Below, piece after piece: positions 37,217 through 46,148 of a DNA stretch of 64,000 nt. The stretch spans positions 2,823 through 66,822 of the forward strand of contig NZ_JAHKPW010000011.1 in the NCBI RefSeq assembly GCF_018860755.1, written 5' to 3'. The notes beneath the pieces are model-generated. The model had not been told where the DNA came from and did no database searches. It worked only from the letters and a program-made list of their open reading frames with translations. Source of the stretch: Colwellia sp. D2M02. Its GTDB lineage: Bacteria > Pseudomonadota > Gammaproteobacteria > Enterobacterales > Alteromonadaceae. Made by a program: the position numbers and the translations under genes. The number at the start of each line of letters is the position of its first letter. Positions within the stretch are counted from its first letter, which is position 1.

Positions 37217-38445
37217 TGAAACGAGTTGTAGTTACTGGAATGTCAACAATTACCGCGCTAGGCCAAGACTGGCCAAGTTTTAGCGCCGCATTACAAAAAG
37301 GCGAAAATGCCGTAGAAATTATGCCGCAATGGCAAACGGTTAATGGCTTAAATACCTGCTTAGGTGCTCCAGTAAAAGATTTTATCAAACCAGCGCACTA
37401 TAAACGTAAACAAATACGCGCTATGGGAAGAGTGTCATTAATGGCGACAGCCGCAACCGAACAAGCTTTGATTGCAGCCGACTTATTGACCCACCCAAGT
37501 TTAATTAATGGCGATACTGGTATTTCATACGGATCATCTTCAGGTTCAACCCCCCCTATTATCGCTTTTGGTGAGTTATTAAATAACAACACTATGGATG
37601 GTATTACCGCTACCAGTTACATTCAAATGATGAGTCACACCGCACCTGTGAACATTGGGGTTTTCTTTGGTGTTAAAGGTCGTACTATTACTACTAGCTC
37701 TGCTTGTACATCAGGCTCCCAAGGAATTGGTTATGCCTACGAGGCGATAAAATTTGGTCGCCAAAAAATAATGATTGCAGGTGGCGCAGAAGAACTTTGT
37801 TTATCTGGTGCGGCTGTTTTTGACACCTTATTTGCAACCAGTATTGCGAATGAAAAGCCTAAAGCAACACCGCGCCCTTTTGATCAAAACCGAGACGGTT
37901 TAGTAATTGGTGAAGGTGCTGGCACGTTAATACTTGAAGAGCTTTCCTCAGCGCAAGCACGAGGTGCCACTATTTTAGCTGAAATTGTCGGTTTTGGCTC
38001 CAATGCAGACGGCAACCATGTAACACAACCTACAGCAGAAACCATGCAACGCGCAATGGAGCTTGCTCTTGAAGATGCACATATTAGCGCTGAAAAAATT
38101 GGTTATGTTAATGCTCACGGCACTTCAACTGAAAAAGGTGATATTGCTGAGTCACAAGCCACTTATAATGCTCTGGGAAAAGTGCCAATTAGTTCGCTTA
38201 AAAGTTATTTAGGTCACACCTTAGGTGCTTGTGGTGCAATTGAAGCTTGGGCATGTATTAACATGATGAATGACAACAGTTTTGCACCAACCATTAATTT
38301 AGCTAATATCGATCCACAATGTGCACCACTTGATTATATTCAAGACAGTAATAGAGCGATTAATACTGACTATGTTATGTCGAATAACTTTGCCTTTGGT
38401 GGTATTAATACCTCTTTAATATTTAAGCGTTGGACCAATGAATAA
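37216..38445 (+). CDS. apeR: APE beta-ketoacyl synthase, second
   Basis: A 409 aa FabF-like ketosynthase with Cys164 in SSACTSG, His301 in NAHGTST and His334 in YLGHTLGACGA. It fits ApeR, thought to do the first condensation onto the aryl starter, with ApeO serving later rounds. It is the last gene of the canonical APE set, and the next gene overlaps it by 8 bases. Confidence 0.92.
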   Translation: MKRVVVTGMSTITALGQDWPSFSAALQKGENAVEIMPQWQTVNGLNTCLGAPVKDFIKPAHYKRKQIRAMGRVSLMATAATEQALIAADLLTHPSLINGDTGISYGSSSGSTPPIIAFGELLNNNTMDGITATSYIQMMSHTAPVNIGVFFGVKGRTITTSSACTSGSQGIGYAYEAIKFGRQKIMIAGGAEELCLSGAAVFDTLFATSIANEKPKATPRPFDQNRDGLVIGEGAGTLILEELSSAQARGATILAEIVGFGSNADGNHVTQPTAETMQRAMELALEDAHISAEKIGYVNAHGTSTEKGDIAESQATYNALGKVPISSLKSYLGHTLGACGAIEAWACINMMNDNSFAPTINLANIDPQCAPLDYIQDSNRAINTDYVMSNNFAFGGINTSLIFKRWTNE

Positions 38446-39253
38446 TCGTTTACTAACACTCTGTTTTATTATGCTAAGCAACATTATCAGCCCTGCTGTT
38501 TACGCGAATAGTAAAGTTGAATTAGGCATTGGTGCTTTTTCACTACATACTGCCGATTATCCTGGCTCTAATGAATATCAAACCTATGTAGTGCCACTAC
38601 CTTATTTTCATTATGAAAGTGAAAAGCTCTCTATCGACCGAGAAGGTTTAACGGGCTGGTTATGGCAAGATAACGGTTGGTATTTAGATATTTCAATGTC
38701 GGCAGGCATTCCTGTGAATAGTGACGATAATAAAACCCGTCGAAATATGCCAGATATTGACTGGTCATTTGAATTAGGACCATCCATTAAGCATTACTGG
38801 CAAGGAAAACCTAACAGTGATGATTATTTATTAGCGGAGCTATACACCCGTAAAGTTATCGCAACCGACTTCAGAGGTTTTGATGATATTGGTTGGCGTA
38901 CTGGTTTACGCTTGGCACATCAAAAAACCTTTAGCTTTAATGATAACAGCACCCTTGAATGGGCTAACGCCCTTGATATTAATACCGCAAATGATGAGTT
39001 AGCGCATTACTTTTATGGCGTAGACAGTCAATATCAAACAGCTACTCGCAGTGCATATAATGCCAATGGCGGTTATGCCGGCACTAATGTATCAACCGGC
39101 TTAGTATGGAAACACAAAAAGCTATGGCTAGCTGCTTATATAAGTGCATACTCGTTGCACGGTAGTCAGCAAGAAAATAGCCCTTTAGTCAATGACGTTA
39201 TTGGCTACTCTGCAGGGGTAGGCATTGTTTGGATACTTTACCAAAAGGGATAA
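38438..39253 (+). CDS. MipA/OmpV family outer membrane protein
   Basis: A 271 aa outer membrane protein: signal peptide to about residue 23 (VYA-NS), then the family start VELGIGAFSLHTADYPGSNEYQTYVVPLPYF and beta strands such as LSIDREGLTGWLW and ending GYSAGVGIVWILY. MipA/OmpV proteins are barrels of poorly known role. Overlap with apeR by 8 bases places it in the pigment operon, perhaps as part of its outer membrane insertion. Confidence 0.85.
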   Translation: MNNRLLTLCFIMLSNIISPAVYANSKVELGIGAFSLHTADYPGSNEYQTYVVPLPYFHYESEKLSIDREGLTGWLWQDNGWYLDISMSAGIPVNSDDNKTRRNMPDIDWSFELGPSIKHYWQGKPNSDDYLLAELYTRKVIATDFRGFDDIGWRTGLRLAHQKTFSFNDNSTLEWANALDINTANDELAHYFYGVDSQYQTATRSAYNANGGYAGTNVSTGLVWKHKKLWLAAYISAYSLHGSQQENSPLVNDVIGYSAGVGIVWILYQKG

Positions 39254-39337
39254 AATACAAAAGCAATAGCGCAGCTACTCACTTGTTATTAAAAGCGTAA
39301 CTGAATAATTTAAAAGAATAATAAAGGACAAATAGAA

Positions 39338-39898
39338 ATGGACACTTCTGCACTACTCATCAATGTAATGCTTTACCTATTTTTACCCTTATGGGGTATT
39401 GCAGGCTTTGCTGACTGGTGTTGCCACAGAGCCACCAAAATTGAAGTAACCTCAGGCATTAAAGAGTCGTTAATGCATTCGTTAATGGGCATACAAATGG
39501 GTATTCCCATCATTCTCTGCTTATTGTATGACGTAAATGTATTAATTTTACTTATTTGTATTATTACTTGGATTTCACACGAAATCGTCGCTCATTGCGA
39601 TGTGCGCTACGCCGCCCCTCAACGTGAAATATCTATCTGGGAAATGCACGCCCACACCTACCTTGGTTCATTACCACTGTACATGTTAATTTCAATTATT
39701 GTTATTAATTGGGCTGAATTTCAACAGCTTATTACTTTTAATTGGGCTGGCAATATGTCACTAACCTTAGTTAGTGAGCCGCACGGTACTTCATCTTACT
39801 TACCCGCCTACTTAACATTTATGGCGTTACTTTGTGTTTTTCCCTACGTTGAAGAAAATTTGCGCTGTTTAAAAGCGCACTTTAAAGAAGGAATTTAA
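39338..39898 (+). CDS. His-rich integral membrane protein, unknown
   Basis: A 186 aa membrane protein with about four helices. I do not recognise the family. Charged and metal-ligand-like residues lie on the cytoplasmic side: Asp26 and His30 (DWCCHR), His47 (LMHSLMG), His81-Glu82-His86 (SHEIVAH) and His104/His106 (EMHAHTYLG). The pattern recalls membrane diiron hydroxylases and desaturases but lacks their exact boxes. It starts 84 bases after the previous gene and ends one base before the DarB-like gene, so it belongs to the 3' module. It may be a membrane oxidase acting on the lipid product. Confidence 0.7.
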   Translation: MDTSALLINVMLYLFLPLWGIAGFADWCCHRATKIEVTSGIKESLMHSLMGIQMGIPIILCLLYDVNVLILLICIITWISHEIVAHCDVRYAAPQREISIWEMHAHTYLGSLPLYMLISIIVINWAEFQQLITFNWAGNMSLTLVSEPHGTSSYLPAYLTFMALLCVFPYVEENLRCLKAHFKEGI

Positions 39899-41008
39899 GT
39901 GCAGGTTTATATAAATAGTACTGGCCGTTACTTACCCGGCAAAGCCGTTAATAATGAAGAGATTGAATCGGTATTAGGTTTAATTCACGGTAAGAAAAGT
40001 CGCTTAAAGCGAAAAATTTTAAACTCTAATGGCATTTTACAGCGTCATTACGCCATTAATGATCAACAGCAAACCACAATTTCAAATAGTGATATGGCCG
40101 CCAATGCGGGTATGAATTGTATTGACGAAAGCTACTTGGCTCCAGCCAAAATACAAATGTTAAGTTGTGCAACCAGTCAAGGAGATATGGTTTTACCTGG
40201 CTTTGGTAGCATGGTACAAGCCGCATTAAACCTTTCTGAAGTAGAGTTACACACAAGCCACGGCATATGTTCTAGCAGCATGATGGCACTTAAAACCGCC
40301 TTTAATAATATAAGGTGTCAAGATAGCGATAACGCCTTAGTCATTGCTAGTGAACTTACCTCACGATTATTCAAACACAGCCGTTATGAACAAGTTACCG
40401 ATCAAGCTGTAGATTTTAATGCTGAATTTCTACGGTGGATGCTATCAGACGGCGCAGGGGCATTATTACTAGAAAATCAGCCTCGACCAACTGGCCGTAG
40501 CCTTCGTATTGATTGGATTAAAAGTTTTTCACACGCCAATGTTTTTCCTGTTTGTATGTCGGTGGGACAATCTAAAGATGAAGAGCAAAAAACATGGCAA
40601 GACTACTCAAGCTATGGCGAAGCAGAACAAGCTGGCGCACTTTTATTACGCCAAGATGTTAGGTTACTCGACAATATTGTTGCTGTTGGCGTACAAGGTT
40701 TTTTAAAGTTAATTGCACAAGGTCACGTTGACCCTCATAAAATTGACCATGTGTTATGTCACTTTTCATCAAAATATTTCAAAAATAAAATTTTTGAAAT
40801 GCTAGAAGTTTCAGGGGCGAGTATTGCTGAAGAAAAATGGTATACCAACCTTTATCAACGTGGAAATACCGGCTGTGCATCAATTTTTATTATGTTAGAT
40901 GAGTTCATTAAAACTCATGAGCTAAAAGCTGGCGAAACACTTTTTTGCATGGTTCCCGAAAGTGGTCGTTTTAACTGTGCGTACATGCACTTAACTGTTG
41001 TAGGGTAA
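39899..41008 (+). CDS. StlD/DarB-like ketosynthase
   Basis: A 369 aa thiolase-fold condensing enzyme of the KAS III type. The start (VYINSTGRYLPGKAVNNEEI, then GLIHGKKSRLKRKIL and GILQRHYAI) matches the pattern of StlD/DarB ketosynthases that form dialkylresorcinol or stilbene precursors. Catalytic Cys124 (GICSSS), His288 (LCHFSS) and Asn323 (RGNTGC) are all there. DarB genes are known to sit beside APE clusters, usually with darA and darC, which are missing here. It starts at GTG right after the previous stop. A head-to-head condensation of two acyl chains is the natural inference. Confidence 0.82.
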   Translation: MQVYINSTGRYLPGKAVNNEEIESVLGLIHGKKSRLKRKILNSNGILQRHYAINDQQQTTISNSDMAANAGMNCIDESYLAPAKIQMLSCATSQGDMVLPGFGSMVQAALNLSEVELHTSHGICSSSMMALKTAFNNIRCQDSDNALVIASELTSRLFKHSRYEQVTDQAVDFNAEFLRWMLSDGAGALLLENQPRPTGRSLRIDWIKSFSHANVFPVCMSVGQSKDEEQKTWQDYSSYGEAEQAGALLLRQDVRLLDNIVAVGVQGFLKLIAQGHVDPHKIDHVLCHFSSKYFKNKIFEMLEVSGASIAEEKWYTNLYQRGNTGCASIFIMLDEFIKTHELKAGETLFCMVPESGRFNCAYMHLTVVG

Positions 41009-41014
41009 TAAATA

Positions 41015-41698
41015 ATGGATAATATAGTCTTAACCAAGCTAGGACAAAGTTGCTTACAATCACTGCTAAAAGTCTGGTTCGATTTTGATCTAGCCATCAC
41101 GCAAGTACCTATTATAAAACGCTTAGAGCAAGGGCGATTAAGTATTGAAGATTATCAAAGCTTATTACTTAATTTACGCCAACAAGTCATTGAAGGCTCA
41201 CGCTGGATCAGCCGTTGTGCCTCAAGCTTTGATCGCGAATATGCTGATGTCAGGTCAACCGTCATTAGCCACGCCACAGAAGAGCATCGTGATTACCTAA
41301 TACTTGAAAACGATTATGTAGCAACAGGTGGAACCTTAACCGACATTCAAGCAGCCAGTAAAAATATAGGCTCGGAGGCACTACATGGCTTTTTAATGTA
41401 CCGAGCAAGCCAACCCAACCCCGTTGATTTAATTGGTGCAATGTGGATTATTGAAGGTCTAGGTAACAAAATGGCCAGCAAATGGTCACAACGTATTAAT
41501 GAGCAATTTTCATTTGAAAATACTATTACTGCCTTTATGGATTACCACGGTGAAAACGATGAAAATCACTTACAAGCGCTTTACCGTCTGATTGATCGCG
41601 TAGCAACATCGCCTGAGCGGGTTAACGACATAATACGCACCGCAAAAGTCGTCGCTAAATTGTATCAACTGCAATTAGAGGAGGTTGATAATGGCTAA
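41015..41698 (+). CDS. Heme-oxygenase-fold iron-containing redox enzyme
   Basis: A 227 aa all-helical protein of the HDO/TenA-like superfamily. Candidate diiron ligands are in HATEEH (His86, Glu89/90, His91), Glu147 (IIEGLG) and the HX3DX2H set His178-Asp182-His185. The last set is the spacing seen in CADD-type diiron oxidases. Such enzymes oxidise, desaturate or cleave acyl or amino substrates using oxygen. It lies between the DarB-like gene and the unknown gene, 6 bases after the former and overlapping the latter by 8. An oxidative aromatisation of the DarB product would replace the missing DarA/DarC, but this is a guess. Confidence 0.8.
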   Translation: MDNIVLTKLGQSCLQSLLKVWFDFDLAITQVPIIKRLEQGRLSIEDYQSLLLNLRQQVIEGSRWISRCASSFDREYADVRSTVISHATEEHRDYLILENDYVATGGTLTDIQAASKNIGSEALHGFLMYRASQPNPVDLIGAMWIIEGLGNKMASKWSQRINEQFSFENTITAFMDYHGENDENHLQALYRLIDRVATSPERVNDIIRTAKVVAKLYQLQLEEVDNG

Positions 41699-42545
41699 AA
41701 AAGTCAGTCCTTATTTACAGGCCATTAGCAATGATGACTCTCTGCCGATAGAAGAGGTTGCCACGCAATTATGGATGACAGATCTCAATAACAGCTTTCG
41801 CTGGGTATTAAGACCATTATTACAGCTTTTTTTTGCAATACTGCTGCATATTGTATGGTTTATTAAACGGTTACCTTTCCCTCAATTTAGCGCCCATCAC
41901 TTTTTACAAAAAACTATTTGCTGGTTTTGTCGTTATTTTGTTTCACCTGAAGCCAACCTTTTAATTCTTAGGCACTTTGCTACTGAATCGAATATTTTAA
42001 ACTTTTTATCGGAAAATACAGGGCACGAACATCGCGTTAATCTTTACCCAAAAACCATTAACGATATGCTCAATAGTACCTTTGTTGATCACGACCAAGA
42101 GCTATTCGACTGTTTTATCAAGCTAGGAAAAAGTCAGGCACCAATTTCAAACAACGACATTTTACCGAGATGTACTTGGGACAGCTGGCAGCCAATTAAT
42201 ATGGACGACTTTCATATCAAAAGAAGATCAACGCAAATACTCGACTTTGAAACGTCGCATGCTTTATTTATGTGCTTATTTTGTTTTTTACTGAAAAAAG
42301 ATGAGTATCGCGATGCAATTAATGGCTTTAATTTAGATCAATCTATCGCGATCAGAGTCGGTCGCATCATTAATGAGCCTAACTTAACTGAGTTAGCCTA
42401 TAACAAATATCCTCAGTATTTGCTTGGCCCTTGGAACTTAGGGCAGCGCTTTTTAATGCATGGCTTTTTTACCGAACACTTATACGCAAGGTTAGAAACA
42501 ATAAGACTGATACAACTTGAAAAGAGTAGCCCCGACTCGGCTTAA
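41691..42545 (+). CDS. Unknown protein ending the pigment cluster
   Basis: A 284 aa protein I do not recognise. A hydrophobic helix near residues 40-60 could anchor it to the membrane; the rest looks helical and soluble, with ICWFCRYFVSPEANLLILRHF and CTWDSWQPINMDDFHIKRRS as distinctive stretches. The ATG at 41691 has an excellent GGAGG eight bases upstream and overlaps the preceding diiron gene, so it is part of the same module and its product probably acts with those enzymes. Confidence 0.7.
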   Translation: MAKKVSPYLQAISNDDSLPIEEVATQLWMTDLNNSFRWVLRPLLQLFFAILLHIVWFIKRLPFPQFSAHHFLQKTICWFCRYFVSPEANLLILRHFATESNILNFLSENTGHEHRVNLYPKTINDMLNSTFVDHDQELFDCFIKLGKSQAPISNNDILPRCTWDSWQPINMDDFHIKRRSTQILDFETSHALFMCLFCFLLKKDEYRDAINGFNLDQSIAIRVGRIINEPNLTELAYNKYPQYLLGPWNLGQRFLMHGFFTEHLYARLETIRLIQLEKSSPDSA

Positions 42546-42569
42546 ATAATCAATTTACAGGGATGTATA

Positions 42570-43337
42570 ATGCGTAGCCTATCAGATATTGAAAAACTAT
42601 TTTTGCGTACTCGATTAAGAAGATTTCGTATTAATTTCTTTTTTACCAAGCTCTTATATGCAGGGCTTTGTCTATCTATCGTTTTATGCTTATATGGATA
42701 TATAAGCGCTGGCGGTAATTGGATGCCAGGGATACTCCAATATGTTTTAGCGATAGTTGGCAGTGGTTTTGCGTTTTATTGGGCAATAAGGGTTGGAACA
42801 CTGCGCCTTTTCTCTCCTATATACCCTACTTTATCAACTATTACGGGGAGGCTATTCGTAGAGCGCCCTAATAAAGGCCTACTGAGCCAGTTAGAGTTAT
42901 CAAACAATTTTGTTCTACCAAATGGTAAACGATATATCGTCGTATTGCCTTATTTTTGGGAAAGAGCTGTTCATACAGGAAAAGAATATACACTAGAAGT
43001 CTCAGGAATAAATGGAGAATATGGCACCCTTAATAACTCCCCTATTATTCTCATCACATCAATGATCTTTAATGGCAAAGAGAGAGTGTTGAGTAAATAT
43101 GCTTTTGAAGACGCGAGAAAAGCCGTTCACCATCCAACATATGCAGTAGCCATCTTATGTTTGTCACCTATGTTACTACTCTTCACAATAATGTTATTTC
43201 ATTCGTTAGAAGCGTTCAGCCTAATAGGAACATTACTCATATCAACCTTAATTAGCATATGTATTTGGCTTTATATTGAGGACAGTAAGCGCTGGCAACG
43301 CATTAGAAAGAAAATGCTAGAACTATCAAAGATCTAA
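42570..43337 (+). CDS. Unknown membrane protein
   Basis: A 255 aa protein of unknown family. Two helices lie near residues 25-80 and two more near 195-240, with a soluble domain between them rich in beta strands (LSQLELSNNFVLPNGKRYIVVLPYFWERAVHTGKEYTLEV). It starts 24 bases after the pigment module, has GGGATG upstream, and its codon use looks slightly different from the cluster (more ATA and AGA). It may be unrelated to the pigment and is followed by the lexA promoter. Confidence 0.65.
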   Translation: MRSLSDIEKLFLRTRLRRFRINFFFTKLLYAGLCLSIVLCLYGYISAGGNWMPGILQYVLAIVGSGFAFYWAIRVGTLRLFSPIYPTLSTITGRLFVERPNKGLLSQLELSNNFVLPNGKRYIVVLPYFWERAVHTGKEYTLEVSGINGEYGTLNNSPIILITSMIFNGKERVLSKYAFEDARKAVHHPTYAVAILCLSPMLLLFTIMLFHSLEAFSLIGTLLISTLISICIWLYIEDSKRWQRIRKKMLELSKI

Positions 43338-43451
43338 ATAATAATATACCAACTGCTCCTTTAAGAGTGCATATTTAATGAACTTTTAAACATTAGCCTT
43401 CATATACAAACACTACAATTTTTATGCAACTCACTTGCCTTTAAACACAGC

Positions 43452-43467
43452 CTGTATATACTAACAG
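43452..43467 (+). promoter_or_regulatory. LexA (SOS) box 1 of lexA
   Basis: CTGTATATACTAACAG fits CTGT-N8-ACAG exactly. Five bases separate it from a second box, just before lexA. Confidence 0.92.
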
Positions 43468-43472
43468 TAACA

Positions 43473-43488
43473 CTGTGTAAATTTACAG
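43473..43488 (+). promoter_or_regulatory. LexA (SOS) box 2 of lexA
   Basis: CTGTGTAAATTTACAG fits CTGT-N8-ACAG exactly, and its end lies 12 bases before the lexA ATG. Two boxes allow cooperative autorepression, as in E. coli. Confidence 0.92.
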
Positions 43489-43499
43489 GCTAAATAATA

Positions 43500-44132
43500 A
43501 TGAATTCGATACTCGATTTACCTTCGTTGACTAAAAGACAGCAACAAATATTAGACTTAATTAAAGATAAAATTGCTGATACTGGTATGCCACCAACTCG
43601 GGCTGAAATAGCGACTTTTTTTGGTTTTAAATCAGCTAATGCTGCCGAAGAGCATTTAAAAGCCCTTGCAAAGAAAGGTTACATTGAAATGTTAGCAGGT
43701 ACCTCTCGTGGTATCCGTTTAACAGAAGAAATTATGGAAGAAGCGGGTTTACCACTTATTGGCCGTGTTGCCGCAGGCGAGCCTATTTTAGCGCAAGAGC
43801 ATGTTGAAGATCATTACAAAATGGATGGTAGCCTTTTTCATCCGCCCGCCAATTACTTACTACGTGTTAACGGCGAAAGCATGAAAGATATTGGTATTTT
43901 AGATGGTGATTTACTAGCGGTTCACCAAACAACTGACGTGCAAAATGGTCAAGTTGTTGTTGCTCGTGTTGAGGATGATGTTACCGTTAAGCGCTTTAAG
44001 CGCGAGGGTAATATTGTTTACTTGCATGCTGAAAATGAAGATTTCTCCCCGATTAAAGTTGATTTAACACAACAGCAATTTAGTATTGAAGGTTTAGCTG
44101 TTGGTGTAATACGCAACGGTAACTGGATGTAA
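43500..44132 (+). CDS. lexA: SOS repressor LexA
   Basis: LexA of 210 aa. Residues 1-70 form the winged helix ([48 protein letters not shown]). The self-cleavage site is Ala92-Gly93 in RVAAGEP. The Ser-Lys dyad is Ser127 (GESMKD) and Lys164 (TVKRFK). It represses DNA-damage genes until RecA triggers its cleavage. It is autoregulated through two boxes and followed by a strong terminator, so it is a single-gene unit. Confidence 0.98.
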   Translation: MNSILDLPSLTKRQQQILDLIKDKIADTGMPPTRAEIATFFGFKSANAAEEHLKALAKKGYIEMLAGTSRGIRLTEEIMEEAGLPLIGRVAAGEPILAQEHVEDHYKMDGSLFHPPANYLLRVNGESMKDIGILDGDLLAVHQTTDVQNGQVVVARVEDDVTVKRFKREGNIVYLHAENEDFSPIKVDLTQQQFSIEGLAVGVIRNGNWM

Positions 44133-44164
44133 CTCTAGTTTATAAAAACCGCGCCACTATTAAT

Positions 44165-44224
44165 AAAGAGCCAGTAAATAAATTTCAATAAATTCTTTTG
44201 ATCTTTATTTACTGGCTCTTTAGT
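44165..44224 (+). terminator. Terminator after lexA
   Basis: AAAGAGCCAGTAAATAAA pairs fully with TTTATTTACTGGCTCTTT (18 base pairs, 21-base loop), then TAGTTTATT. The stem is long for a simple terminator and could be a small repeat, but the position fits. Confidence 0.8.
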
Positions 44225-44563
44225 TTATTAAACCTCAGCTCAAACCTCGTACCTCCTACTAATGAAGACTATTTAGAGTTAACACTCTATTGAATTAAAT
44301 GGTTTTTTTTCAATTCCTGTTCTATAAATTATATTGACCTACAATCAAATGTAGCGTATTCATAATACAAATAACGCATAAAAAACGAACAAAAAGAATA
44401 AGACGTTAATGCGCTAATACTCTCTCATCGAAGATTGTTATTATCAGCTCTCGTCACTAGCTAGTTTATAAAATAATAATAAAACTAACAGATATTCAGT
44501 TCAGTGGGCCGTGATTTACATTGCTGCAATTCTGTTTTCTATGCATTAGAAAGGAGATGTCGA
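44225..44563. other. Leader and promoter region of the cytochrome oxidase operon
   Basis: AT-rich region of about 340 bases with no believable gene. It contains an eight-T run at 44304 and the ribosome site AAGGAG at 44551 for coxB. I cannot name a regulator. Confidence 0.4.
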
Positions 44564-46138
44564 GTGAGCAGACGTAACCTAGCTTGGCTACTATGGCTAA
44601 GTGTATTTAGTAATTCAACATGGGCAAACAGTAAGCTTAATTTAACCCAAGGTGTTACCGAAATAAGTAGAGAAGTATATGATTTACATATGCTTGTGCT
44701 CTATATTTGTACCGCTATTGGCGTTATAGTTTTTGGCATTATGTTCTGGTCTATCGCGTTTCACCGAAAATCTAAAGGTGCAAAGCCTGCAGACTTCCAT
44801 GAAAGTACTAAAGTAGAAATACTCTGGACCGCTATCCCTATTGTTATTCTTATTGCTATGGCAATTCCCGCAACTAAAACACTTATCGCTATGGAAAATA
44901 ACGATAATTCTGACGTTACTATTCAAATTACCGGTTCACAATGGAAATGGCATTATAAATACTTTGATCAAGATATTGAGTTTTATTCTGTGTTATCGAC
45001 GCCTCGTGAGCAATATGAAAACCATCAAGGTGAATCTGATAAAAGTGAAAATTATTTATTAGAAGTTGATAAACACCTTGTTATTCCCGCCAACCAAAAA
45101 GTACGTTTTTTAATTACCTCTGACGATGTTATTCATTCATGGTGGGTGCCTGCATTCGCAGTTAAACAAGATGCCAACCCTGGTTTTATTAATGAAGCAT
45201 GGACCAAAGTCGACGAGCCAGGTATTTATCGTGGTCAGTGTGCCGAATTATGCGGTAAGGATCATGGGTTTATGCCCATTGTTGTCGAGGTAAAGTCTGT
45301 TGAAGATTACCAATTATGGCTTGATGAACAGCACGAGTTAATAGCGCAAGCAGCTGATGCTGAAAAAGCCTCACTAAGCGCAGAAGCTTCAATGGATGAA
45401 TTAATGGCCTTAGGTGAGAAAACCTATGTCGCTTATTGTGCAGCATGTCATCAAGTATCGGGAGCAGGTTTACCTCCTGCTTTTCCTGCTCTTAAAAATA
45501 GCTCCATTGCGACTGGCGATGTTAATACGCACATTCAAATAGTCTTTAATGGTAAAGCTGGTACTGGCATGCAAGGCTACGGTAAACAATTAAGCTTGAA
45601 AGAAATCGCTGCTGTTGTCACCTATGAGCGCAACGCTTGGGGTAACAATACTGGCGATGCTGTACAAGCATCTCAAGTGAAATCTGCAGCGGATAGCTCA
45701 ACAGCTAACGATGAAACAACGCTCGAGGCAGTAACAACCCCCATCACTGACACTAGCGACAAAAAAGTCGACGCCCCCATGGTTACCAATACTGCGACCG
45801 AAGACCTCACTAAGATCTACAGTAAAGAGGAATTAATGACAATGGGTGAAAACGTTTATATGAAAGCGTGTGTTGCTTGTCATCAACCTACAGGAGCAGG
45901 ATTACCACCCGCATTTCCTGCACTAAAAGGTAGTCCTATGGTGTTAGGGGATATAGCGGCTCATATTGACATAGTACTTAACGGGAGCAAGAAAAATGCT
46001 GCTATGGCTGCTTTTGGTAGCCAATTAACCAAAACAGAAATAGCCGCCGTTATTACTTATGAACGCAATGCATGGGGAAATAATACCGGTGATTTAGTAC
46101 AACCTGCAGCCATTGATACTGCTGCTAGCGCGAAGTAA
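44564..46138 (+). CDS. coxB: Cytochrome c oxidase subunit II with two cytochrome c domains
   Basis: A 524 aa subunit II of a caa3-type oxidase, taking electrons into the CuA centre. Signal or first helix is at 1-22, with the helical hairpin at about 40-110. The CuA motif is in GQCAELCGKDHGFMPI, with an upstream His in HSWWVPAF. Two covalent haem domains follow, AYCAACHQ and KACVACHQ. Both continue GAGLPPAFPALK, so the second arose by duplication. The open frame extends to 44504, but GTG 44564 with AAGGAG eight bases before it gives a proper signal peptide (MSRRNLAWLLWL). Confidence 0.95.
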   Translation: MSRRNLAWLLWLSVFSNSTWANSKLNLTQGVTEISREVYDLHMLVLYICTAIGVIVFGIMFWSIAFHRKSKGAKPADFHESTKVEILWTAIPIVILIAMAIPATKTLIAMENNDNSDVTIQITGSQWKWHYKYFDQDIEFYSVLSTPREQYENHQGESDKSENYLLEVDKHLVIPANQKVRFLITSDDVIHSWWVPAFAVKQDANPGFINEAWTKVDEPGIYRGQCAELCGKDHGFMPIVVEVKSVEDYQLWLDEQHELIAQAADAEKASLSAEASMDELMALGEKTYVAYCAACHQVSGAGLPPAFPALKNSSIATGDVNTHIQIVFNGKAGTGMQGYGKQLSLKEIAAVVTYERNAWGNNTGDAVQASQVKSAADSSTANDETTLEAVTTPITDTSDKKVDAPMVTNTATEDLTKIYSKEELMTMGENVYMKACVACHQPTGAGLPPAFPALKGSPMVLGDIAAHIDIVLNGSKKNAAMAAFGSQLTKTEIAAVITYERNAWGNNTGDLVQPAAIDTAASAK

Positions 46139-46148
46139 GGGACATAAA

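Larger units (their letters stand above)
22064..42545 (+). other. Aryl polyene biosynthetic gene cluster with extra tailoring module
   Basis: Twenty-two co-directional genes, mostly overlapping or within 15 bases. They hold the full APE type II synthase set: chain-length factor, two ACPs, two elongating ketosynthases, KR, two dehydratases, AMP ligase and thioesterase. Membrane assembly and export genes are included. Added to the core are an ammonia-lyase, a halogenase-like flavoenzyme, and a 3' module of a His-rich membrane protein, DarB-like ketosynthase, heme-oxygenase-fold diiron protein and an unknown. Two larger internal breaks exist, at 39254-39337 and before 22064. I see no SAM methyltransferase, which many APE clusters have. 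Confidence 0.9.

Noticed and set aside
46113-46148. Upstream start of coxA inside coxB
   Set aside because: It would add a non-conserved N-terminus; the ATG at 46149 has a ribosome site and normal spacing.
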